Below are positions 1 through 4,270 of a stretch of DNA of 5,205 bases, piece by piece. The notes beneath the pieces are model-generated. The model had not been told where the DNA came from. It worked only from the letters and a program-made list of their open reading frames with translations, and ran no database searches. The stretch spans positions 1-5,205 of the forward strand of contig WQUN01000104.1 in NCBI GenBank assembly GCA_009782085.1. Reading direction: 5' to 3'. The translations under genes were made by a program, and so were the position numbers. Origin of the DNA: Bacillota bacterium (GTDB lineage Bacteria > Bacillota > Clostridia > Lachnospirales > WQUN01). Each line of letters starts with the position of its first letter. Positions within the stretch are counted from its first letter, which is position 1.

Positions 1-140
1 AGGCGGAAATCCGGGCGGGAAGGGCGGACAAGCTCCGCTATTATCGCGTAGAAATCCTCCATCTTGTTGGTACAGAGCATATGTTCGTCATAGATTTCGG
101 CCATGTCGTCGAAGAAGGCGGCCATTTTTTTAAGAGACAT
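1..140 (-). CDS. Class I SAM-dependent methyltransferase, N-terminal fragment (cut by window edge)
   Basis: Only the first 46 codons are in the window; the gene continues beyond position 1. The visible protein begins MSLKKMAAFFDDMAEIYDEHM and continues with a helix ending near FYAIIAELV. The pattern FFDxMAxxYDEHM is the typical opening of one group of small class I SAM-dependent methyltransferases in Firmicutes, just before the glycine-rich SAM-binding loop, which lies outside the window. The ATG at 140 has GAGG about 7 bases upstream (minus strand, near 147-151), and a second in-frame Met lies at 125. The ecfT stop is only 27 bases upstream, so cotranscription with ecfT is likely. The methylated substrate cannot be told. 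The family call rests on a short N-terminal pattern, so confidence is moderate. Confidence 0.68.
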   Translation of the reverse strand, partial: MSLKKMAAFFDDMAEIYDEHMLCTNKMEDFYAIIAELVRPSRPDFR

Positions 141-167
141 ATGATAACCTCGCTAAACATCTTCATG

Positions 168-968
168 TCAAAAAACATTCATTCCCAGCGTCACAGCCAC
201 AAACCCCGCAAACATCCCCACCGCGGCCAGATCCCGCTTTGTCATCCGCATCTCCTTCATCCTCGTCCTGTTCACGTCCCCGCGGTAGCATCTGGCCTCC
301 ATGGCCATCGCCAGCTCGTCGGCCCGCCGGAACGCCGACACGAACAGCGGCACCAAGAGCGGGATCAGGCTTTTGGCCTTTTTCAGCAGGCCGCCGGTGT
401 CGAAGTCCGCGCCCCTGGCCATCTGCGCCTTCATGATCTTGTCCGTCTCCTCGATAAGCGTCGGGATGAAACGCAGGGCGATGGTCATCATCATGGCGAT
501 CTCGTGGGCGGGCAGGCCGATCCTTTTGAACGGTTTAAGCATGTACTCTATGGCGTCGGTCAGCTGTATCGGCGAGGTCGTCAGGGTCAGAAGCGTCGAG
601 CCGGAAATCAGCAAAACCAGGCGCAGCGCCATTTTCGCGGCCTGGATCAGGCCCTCGGCGCTTATCTGGATAAAATGGAAGCTGAAAATGACGGTCGCGC
701 CGGGCGTGAAGAAGACCTGCAGCACCACCATGAATATCAGGAGGAACAGTATCCCGCGAAGCCCCCTAAGCAACAGCCTCGGCGGCACTTTCGACGCGCG
801 CGCGGCCGCCGCGACGCCGAGCGCGGCCGCCGCGTAGCCGTAAAAATTGCGCACGAAGAACAGCGCGGTTATGAATATGACGGCGGCGCCCAGCTTGACC
901 CTCGGGTCGAGGGCGTGGACGGGCGAATCCGCCGGGTAATACTGACCTATGACTATCCTGTTTTTCAT
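168..968 (-). CDS. ecfT: ECF transporter transmembrane (T) component EcfT
   Basis: The 266-residue membrane protein couples ATP hydrolysis by EcfA1/EcfA2 to movement of the substrate-binding S component in a group II ECF vitamin or metal importer. It opens MKNRIVIGQYYPADSPVHAL followed by DPRVKL, the canonical EcfT start. Hydrophobic segments lie near residues 27-39, 44-57, 70-87, 107-130 and 246-264. The cytoplasmic part carries the two coupling motifs: ARG at 184-186 (in QMARGADF) and the second arginine motif at 225-230 (EARCYRG, R226), which dock into the ATPases. Length is normal for the family. An upstream in-frame ATG at 1031 would add 21 residues that are only translated heptamer repeat (EYWKLETGN-like), so I start at 968, where a repeat-borne GGAAA precedes the ATG. 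It is separated from ecfA2 by about 1 kb of repeats, which is unusual since these genes are normally adjacent. The methyltransferase follows after 27 bp. Confidence 0.93.
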   Translation of the reverse strand: MKNRIVIGQYYPADSPVHALDPRVKLGAAVIFITALFFVRNFYGYAAAALGVAAAARASKVPPRLLLRGLRGILFLLIFMVVLQVFFTPGATVIFSFHFIQISAEGLIQAAKMALRLVLLISGSTLLTLTTSPIQLTDAIEYMLKPFKRIGLPAHEIAMMMTIALRFIPTLIEETDKIMKAQMARGADFDTGGLLKKAKSLIPLLVPLFVSAFRRADELAMAMEARCYRGDVNRTRMKEMRMTKRDLAAVGMFAGFVAVTLGMNVF

Positions 969-969
969 C

Positions 970-1030
970 CGGTTTCCAGTCTCCAGTTTCCAGTATTCCG
1001 ATTCCCAGTATTCCAATTTCCGGTATTCCA
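970..1030. repeat. Degenerate heptamer/octamer array abutting the ecfT start
   Basis: On the plus strand the stretch reads as variants of AGTTTCC mixed with 8-base forms such as AGTATTCC, GATTCCC and GGTATTCC. It is a decayed member of the heptamer family also found at 1793-1827 and 1984-2048. On the minus strand the units read CTGGAAA or CTGGAGA and lie directly before the ecfT ATG at 968, so the GGAAA and GGAG that could serve as ribosome binding site are repeat-derived. The array stays open in the ecfT frame and artificially lengthens that reading frame to 1031. Confidence 0.85.
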
Positions 1031-1054
1031 TCCAATGTCAACAGGTTAAGCGGT

Positions 1055-1070
1055 GCGGGATGAAACCCGC
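1055..1070. repeat. Small inverted repeat GCGGG-6-CCCGC
   Basis: A 5-bp perfect stem with a 6-base loop (ATGAAA). It resembles the hairpins at 1091-1162 in having a 6-base loop, but is too short to be significant alone. No T-run follows on either strand, so it is not a terminator. Confidence 0.4.
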
Positions 1071-1090
1071 AGCTATAAAATCGCGGATTC

Positions 1091-1162
1091 CGTAGGGTCG
1101 GGGTTCCATCTCCGACCGTATCGGGGTTCCATCCCCGACCGTATCGGGGTTCCATCCCCGAC
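1091..1162. repeat. Three tandem units, each a short hairpin (TCGGGG-ttccat-CCCCGA)
   Basis: Units lie at 1091-1116 (26 bases, beginning CGTAGGG), 1117-1139 and 1140-1162 (23 bases each, beginning CGTATCGGGG). Units 2 and 3 are identical. Each can fold into a G/C-rich stem of about 7 bp with the 6-base loop TTCCAT. The first unit keeps the GTAGGG start seen in the larger palindromes at 1858 and 5070. No coding function is supported. Confidence 0.88.
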
Positions 1163-1190
1163 CGTAACCCCCCCTATCCTGTTGACATTG

Positions 1191-1340
1191 GTATTCCATC
1201 CCAAAAGTAACTACTCATTGTTATTCCATCCTAAAAGTAACCACTCATTGTCATTCCATCCCAAAAGTAACCACTCATTGTCATTCCATCCCAAAAGTAA
1301 CTACTCATTGTCATTCCATCCCAAAAGTAACTACTCATTG
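1191..1340. repeat. Tandem array of five 30-bp units, no spacers
   Basis: Five head-to-tail units start at 1191, 1221, 1251, 1281 and 1311. The last two are identical; the others differ at one to three positions. The core is CATCCCAAAAGTAACTACTC followed by ATTG. As 30 is a multiple of three, the plus strand stays open across the array and would read as a 10-residue periodic peptide, but no ribosome site supports translation. Absence of unique spacers excludes CRISPR. The core is closely related to the end of the 143-bp unit downstream (1540-1563). Confidence 0.95.
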
Positions 1341-1420
1341 TCATTCTGGGCGCAGCTTCCCCTTTGTCATTCTGAGGCGAAGCCTCCCCGTTGTCATTCT
1401 GAGGCGAAACCTCCCCGTTG
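1341..1420. repeat. Three tandem 26-27-bp half-units of the TCATTCTGAGGCGAAGC palindrome
   Basis: Units at 1341-1366, 1367-1393 and 1394-1420 each begin TCATTCTG and end TTTG or GTTG. They correspond to the left arm of the full palindrome at 1418-1476 followed by a short CTCCCC tail. They look like truncated copies bridging the 30-bp array and the 143-bp array. Confidence 0.88.
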
Positions 1421-1476
1421 TCATTCTGAGGCGAAGCCGAAGAATCTTAGATCCTTCGCTTCGCTCAGGATGACAA
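1418..1476. repeat. Dispersed palindrome (TTGTCATTCTGAG...CTCAGGATGACAA), copy 1
   Basis: Two arms of about 28 bases pair with a few mismatches around the centre AATCTTAGATC. When translated it gives peptides of the CHSEAKPKNLRSFASLRMTN type, which I recognise as the signature of a palindrome family common in intergenic DNA of many bacteria. Further copies are at 1561-1619, 1704-1762 and 3980-4049. No T-run follows, so intrinsic termination is not indicated. Confidence 0.88.
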
Positions 1477-1560
1477 ACCGCCCAACTATTTTTGATATGC
1501 TGTACTAGTTTCCAGTTGCCGGATAAAATACTAGTATATCATCCCAAAAATAACTATACA

Positions 1561-1619
1561 TTGTCATTCTGAGGCGAAGCCGAAGAATCTTAGATCCTTC
1601 GCTTCGCTCAGGATGACAA
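1561..1619. repeat. Dispersed palindrome, copy 2
   Basis: Identical over the stem-loop to the copy at 1418-1476, displaced by exactly 143 bp as part of the larger tandem repeat. Confidence 0.88.
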
Positions 1620-1703
1620 ACCACCCAACTATTTTTGATATGCTGTACTAGTTTCCAGTTGCCGGATGAAATACTAGTATATCATCCCAAAAATAACTAT
1701 ACA

Positions 1704-1762
1704 TTGTCATTCTGAGGCAAAGCCGAAGAATCTTAGATCCTTCGCTTCGCTCAGGATGACAA
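1704..1762. repeat. Dispersed palindrome, copy 3
   Basis: Matches the other two copies except GGCAAAGCC for GGCGAAGCC in the left arm. It belongs to the partial third 143-bp unit. Confidence 0.87.
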
Positions 1763-1792
1763 ACCACCCAACTATTTTTGATATGCTGTACC

Positions 1793-1827
1793 AGTTTCCA
1801 GTTGCCAGTTGCCAGTTTCCAGTTTCT
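1793..1827. repeat. Heptamer array, five units (AGTTTCC/AGTTGCC)
   Basis: Units at 1793, 1800, 1807, 1814 and 1821 read AGTTTCC, AGTTGCC, AGTTGCC, AGTTTCC and AGTTTCT. The array replaces the end of the third 143-bp unit, suggesting expansion from the two heptamer units embedded in each full 143-bp copy. Confidence 0.93.
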
Positions 1828-1838
1828 ATACTGACAAT

Positions 1839-1972
1839 CGAGGACATTTGCCGTTTCGTAGGGACGACCGCCCTCGGTCGTCCGCCGTATTTGCCGGTTG
1901 TATCATCCATGCAGTCAGATACGGACGACCGGGGCGGTCGTCCCTACAACCCACATGCGGCAAATGTTTTCG
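1839..1972. repeat. Nested palindromic element with GTAGGG...CCCTAC arms
   Basis: The outer stem pairs 1839-1853 with 1958-1972 (13 of 15, including ACATTTGCCG with CGGCAAATGT). The inner arms 1858-1890 and 1919-1946 begin GTAGGG and end CCCTAC and pair over about 27 bases with small indels. Each inner arm is itself a hairpin: GGACGACC at 1862-1869 with GGTCGTCC at 1876-1883, and GGACGACC at 1923-1930 with GGTCGTCC at 1936-1943. The element can therefore form one long hairpin or two side hairpins. It resembles a MITE-like or REP-like non-coding element; no transposase is encoded. Confidence 0.87.
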
Positions 1973-1983
1973 AACACGGGTAT

Positions 1984-2048
1984 AGTTTCTAGTTTCTAGT
2001 TTCTAGTTTCTAGTTTCCAGTTTCCAGCTCCCAGCCTCCAGCCTCCAG
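1984..2048. repeat. Heptamer array, nine units, overlapping the 3' end of ecfA2
   Basis: Units start every 7 bases from 1984: four AGTTTCT, two AGTTTCC, one AGCTCCC and two AGCCTCC. Positions 2010-2048 are translated on the minus strand as the last residues and stop of EcfA2. The units grade from uniform (intergenic side) to diverged (coding side). Because CTAG recurs every 7 bases and is self-complementary, 1983-2013 holds TAG stops in all six frames. Confidence 0.95.
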
Positions 2049-2876
2049 AATGTACTCCCCCGCCGCCTCGACGGTGAATATGCCCTTGGGCGCGTCGAAC
2101 CCGCGGCTTTTCAGCGCCCTCATCAGATATGTGACCCGCGGCGCGGCCAGGCCGATGGCCTCCAGCTCGTCCGCGCGCTCGAAGACCTCCGCAGGCGGCC
2201 CGGAAAAGGCGATCTTCCCCTCGTGCATGACCACCGTCCGGCTCGCCAGGCGCGCCACGTCCTCCATGCTGTGCGAGACGAGGACGACGGAAATGCCGAG
2301 CGCCTCGCGCATCTCCTTTATCTGCCCCAGTATCTCGTCCCGGCCGCGCGGGTCGAGGCCGGCCGTCGGCTCGTCCAGGATCAGGACTTCCGGCGCCATC
2401 GCCAAAACGCCCGCTATGGCCGCGCGGCGCTTCTGCCCGCCGGAGAGCTCGAACGGGGACTTCTCCCAGGAATCCCGCGGCAGGCCGACGCTTTGCACGG
2501 CCTTCTCCGCCCTCGCGCGGGCCTCGTCCTTGCCGAGGCCCAGGTTCTTGGGGCCGAAGGCCACGTCCTCCAGCACGGTCATCTCGAAGAGCTGATGCTC
2601 CGGGTATTGGAACACCAGCCCCACGCGCCGGCGGACGGACTTCAGCAGGGATTTGTCCGCGTGTATGTCGGCGCCGTCGAGCAGGATCTTCCCGGAGGCG
2701 GGCTTCAGGAGCGCGTTCATGTGCTGGATCAGCGTGGACTTGCCGGAGCCCGTGTGCCCGATAAGCCCCAGGAACTCGTTATCCGCTATGTCGAGGCTCA
2801 CGTTGTCGAGGGCCTTTTTCTCGAAGGGCGTATTTTGATTGTATATGAAAGTCAGGTCTTTTATCTCAATTCGCAC
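2010..2876 (-). CDS. ecfA2: ECF transporter ATP-binding protein EcfA2
   Basis: The 288-residue ABC ATPase pairs with EcfA1 and docks on EcfT to power uptake of vitamins or metals through interchangeable S components. It begins MRIEIKDLTFIY and carries Walker A GHTGSGKST at 40-48, Q-loop Q90 (VFQYPEHQ), signature LSGGQ at 144-148, Walker B LILDEPT at 165-171 with catalytic E169, D-loop around 174-176, and switch histidine H202 (VSHSMED). All ATPase motifs are intact. The GTG start at 2876 is chosen because the open frame upstream is only a shadow of ecfA1; GGCGGAT lies just before it, and the start overlaps the end of ecfA1 by 16 bp, consistent with translational coupling. The last residues, from about 277 (EAGGWELETGN), are encoded by the 7-bp tandem repeat, as is the TAG stop, so the native C-terminus has probably been replaced or extended by repeat. 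Confidence 0.94.
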   Translation of the reverse strand: MRIEIKDLTFIYNQNTPFEKKALDNVSLDIADNEFLGLIGHTGSGKSTLIQHMNALLKPASGKILLDGADIHADKSLLKSVRRRVGLVFQYPEHQLFEMTVLEDVAFGPKNLGLGKDEARARAEKAVQSVGLPRDSWEKSPFELSGGQKRRAAIAGVLAMAPEVLILDEPTAGLDPRGRDEILGQIKEMREALGISVVLVSHSMEDVARLASRTVVMHEGKIAFSGPPAEVFERADELEAIGLAAPRVTYLMRALKSRGFDAPKGIFTVEAAGEYILEAGGWELETGN

Positions 2877-3937
2877 AATGCATCCGCCATTTCCTCTATG
2901 CTGATGATGCTTTGCGGCACGTGCAGCCCTTTTTCGCGCAAATAATGCGCCAGCTCCGTCATCTGCGGCACGTCCAGCCCCAGGGCCCTCATCCGCTCCA
3001 CCTGGGAAAAGACCTCCCGCGGCGTCCCCTCCAGGGCGATCCTCCCGTCCTCCATCACGATGACACGGCCGGCCAGAACGGCCTCCTCCATGAAATGCGT
3101 GATGTGGATGACGGTGATGTTTTCCTCGCGGTTCAAAGAGGTCACGGTGTCCATGACCTCCTTGCGGCCCAGGGGGTCGAGCATGGCCGTCGGCTCGTCG
3201 AGCACGATGCACTCCGGCTTCATCGCCAGGATCCCGGCGATCGCGACGCGCTGCTTCTGCCCGCCGGAGAGCATGTGCGGGGCGCTCTGCCTGCAGCCGT
3301 ACATGCTGACCCTTTCCAAGGCGGCGTCCACGCGCCGGCGTATCTCCTTCGGCGGGACGCCGAGGTTCTCCGGGCCGAAGGCCACGTCCTCCTCCACGAC
3401 GGTGGCGACGAGCTGGTTGTCCGGGTTCTGGAAGACCATGCCGGCCGTCTTTCTGACAGGCCAGACGTTCTCCTCGATTCTGGTGTCCAGGCCGCTGACC
3501 CATATGGTGCCGCCCGTCGGCTGGAGTAGGGCGTTCATGTGCTTGGCCAAAGTGGACTTGCCGGAGCCGTTGTGGCCCAGAATGGCGACAAATTCGCCCT
3601 TTTCGATCTTAATATTTATGTCGTCGAGGGCGAGAGGGGCGTCCCGCAAGGCGTCCGGCTCCGGCGCGGCCGCCGGCGGCGCGGCCGAAGGAGCGGGCGC
3701 ATATGCCGCGGCAGGCTGATTTTGCGCGGCCGCCGGCTTAGACGAGGCCGAAGGAGCGGGCGCGTTCGCAGCGGCAGGCTGATTTTGCGCGTCCGCCGGC
3801 TTTGTTTTGGCCCGTTTCGGCGCCCCGGCGGGCTTCGGCGCGGGTTCCGGCTCCTCGTTTTGGCTGAGGTATTGGAAGCGGAGGTTTTCGGTTCTGATGA
3901 TCTCCAAGTTTGTCAACCCATTTCGTTTTTGAAACAT
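2861..3937 (-). CDS. ecfA1: ECF transporter ATP-binding protein EcfA1 with Ala/Pro-rich insertion
   Basis: This ABC ATPase is the partner of EcfA2 in the shared ECF module. Counting from the ATG at 3937 (358 residues): A-loop tyrosine Y23 (LRFQY), Walker A GHNGSGKST at 121-129, Q-loop Q170 (VFQNPDNQ), signature LSGGQ at 223-227, Walker B IVLDEPT at 244-250 with E248, and switch histidine H281 (ITHFMEE), so it should be active. Residues 24-99 are an Ala/Pro/Gln-rich low-complexity stretch inserted between the first strand and the ALDDINIKI strand, containing two 21-residue repeats; without it the protein would be of ordinary length. The start is uncertain. ATG 3937 has only a weak GGA 12 bases upstream; a TTG at 3907 would give the family-typical EIIRTENLRFQY opening (348 residues). 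A further upstream ATG at 3985 lies inside the hairpin repeat and is rejected. It overlaps ecfA2 by 16 bp. Confidence 0.92.
   Translation of the reverse strand: MFQKRNGLTNLEIIRTENLRFQYLSQNEEPEPAPKPAGAPKRAKTKPADAQNQPAAANAPAPSASSKPAAAQNQPAAAYAPAPSAAPPAAAPEPDALRDAPLALDDINIKIEKGEFVAILGHNGSGKSTLAKHMNALLQPTGGTIWVSGLDTRIEENVWPVRKTAGMVFQNPDNQLVATVVEEDVAFGPENLGVPPKEIRRRVDAALERVSMYGCRQSAPHMLSGGQKQRVAIAGILAMKPECIVLDEPTAMLDPLGRKEVMDTVTSLNREENITVIHITHFMEEAVLAGRVIVMEDGRIALEGTPREVFSQVERMRALGLDVPQMTELAHYLREKGLHVPQSIISIEEMADALCELR
3683..3803. repeat. In-frame 63-bp tandem duplication inside ecfA1
   Basis: Copies at 3683-3740 and 3746-3803 are offset by 63 bases (21 codons) and match at about 52 of 58 positions. 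They encode residues around 46-66 and 67-87 of EcfA1, each containing AQNQPAAAxAPAPSA. The period is a multiple of three, so the reading frame is kept. The differences mean the duplication is not brand new. Confidence 0.9.
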
Positions 3938-3957
3938 ACGTTCGATCAATCCGTTAA
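3933..3957. repeat. 25-bp direct repeat, copy nearer ecfA1
   Basis: It matches 4076-4100 at 22 of 25 positions, including the perfect 14-mer GATCAATCCGTTAA at 3944-3957. It contains the ATG (3935-3937, minus strand) used here as the ecfA1 start. The two copies bracket the hairpin element at 3959-4065, like a duplicated insertion site. Confidence 0.82.
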
Positions 3958-3958
3958 C

Positions 3959-4065
3959 GGCAACCTCTATAAACCCTTTTGTCATTCTGAGCGCAGCGAA
4001 GAATCTTATGTTTGACCATTTAAGATCCTTCGCTTCGCTCAGGATGACAGTTTATAGAGGTTGCC
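3959..4065. repeat. Compound palindromic element with 16-bp perfect terminal inverted repeats
   Basis: The outer arms GGCAACCTCTATAAAC (3959-3974) and its exact complement (4050-4065) enclose a copy of the dispersed TGTCATTCTGAGC palindrome. Inner arms 3980-4008 and 4021-4049 pair at 26 of 29 positions around a 12-base loop (4009-4020). It lies in the ecfA1 leader region. A transcript from the putative promoter at 4102-4130 would fold into a hairpin over 40 bp long just before the ecfA1 start. No T-run follows on either strand. Confidence 0.9.
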
Positions 4066-4075
4066 TCATATTGGG

Positions 4076-4100
4076 AACATGGGTTGGATCAATCCGTTAA
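4076..4100. repeat. 25-bp direct repeat, copy distal to ecfA1
   Basis: Partner of 3933-3957 (22 of 25 identical). On the minus strand this copy also holds an ATG, but that frame reads Met-Phe-Pro-Ile and then stops, so it is not a usable start. Confidence 0.82.
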
Positions 4101-4101
4101 T

Positions 4102-4130
4102 TCTATATGTAGAGCGTGTACTGTTGAAAA
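4102..4130 (-). promoter_or_regulatory. Putative sigma-A promoter for ecfA1-ecfA2
   Basis: On the minus strand TTTTCA (4130-4125) is followed after 17 bases by TATAGA (4107-4102), each four of six to consensus. The surrounding 4100-4185 is notably AT-rich compared with the genes. Transcription would begin near 4095, inside the distal direct repeat. This is a pattern match only. Confidence 0.4.
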
Positions 4131-4228
4131 TTCTTAAAAAATTCCAAACCGTTTTTTCCTGTAAAATGGTTCTATGTTTTTGATAGAATCGGCAATGAAA
4201 CTTTCGGTGGCGGGTTCTTTGACTCATT

Positions 4229-4270
4229 TAATCCGCGTCCATCCCCGAAAAAATCCGCTAAATCCGCGTT
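4229..4270. repeat. Degenerate AATCCGCG-type short repeats at the rhomboid 3' end
   Basis: Plus-strand variants AATCCGCGTCC, ATCCCCGAAAA, AATCCGCTA and AATCCGCGTTT follow one another with a spacing of about 10 bases. The stop codon of the rhomboid gene (4258-4260) falls inside them, and its last residues (TRI) are repeat-encoded. The pattern looks like a widespread low-complexity intergenic repeat. Confidence 0.6.

Larger units (their letters stand above)
1421..1806. repeat. 143-bp tandem repeat, two full copies plus a partial third
   Basis: Copy 1 is 1421-1563, copy 2 is 1564-1706, and copy 3 runs from 1707 to about 1806 before diverging into a heptamer array. Copies 1 and 2 differ at only two positions by eye (near 1480 and 1524). 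Each full copy contains a long palindrome, the phrase CTATTTTTGATATGCTGTAC, one to two heptamer units (AGTTTCC, AGTTGCC), an inverted pair TACTAGT/ACTAGTA, and a tail related to the 30-bp unit. Such high identity suggests recent duplication. No gene is supported on either strand. Confidence 0.95.

Noticed and set aside
969..1031. Upstream ATG for ecfT adding 21 residues
   Set aside because: The added residues are translated heptamer repeat; homologues begin at the MKNRIVIGQYYP position.
1191..1340. CRISPR-like 30-bp repeats
   Set aside because: The units are directly head-to-tail with no spacers and no cas genes are present.
1053..1508. Plus-strand open frame of 151 codons with a 10-residue periodic peptide
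   Set aside because: It is a direct read-through of the 23-, 30- and 27-bp repeats, with no ribosome site and no known domain; the frame is open only because 30 and 27 are multiples of three.
1524..1700. Extended -10-like TGATATACT on the minus strand in each 143-bp unit as an ecfT promoter
   Set aside because: No acceptable -35 lies at 16-18 bases (the best ATGACA is 23 bases away), so it is too weak to annotate.
1707..1910. Minus-strand open frame of 67 codons
   Set aside because: It is translated palindrome, heptamer and GTAGGG element and ends in the repeats; no ribosome site.
2877..3503. Long upstream extension of the ecfA2 reading frame
   Set aside because: It is an alternate-frame shadow of ecfA1 with Arg/Gly/His-rich content; the family start MRIEIKDLTFIY lies at 2876.
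3938..3985. Upstream ATG for ecfA1 at 3985
   Set aside because: The extra residues come from the hairpin element and direct repeat, and no ribosome site precedes it.
3938..4257. Riboswitch or S-component gene near the ECF module
   Set aside because: No recognisable vitamin riboswitch pattern and no additional membrane-protein frame was seen; the gap is explained by repeats and AT-rich promoter-like sequence.
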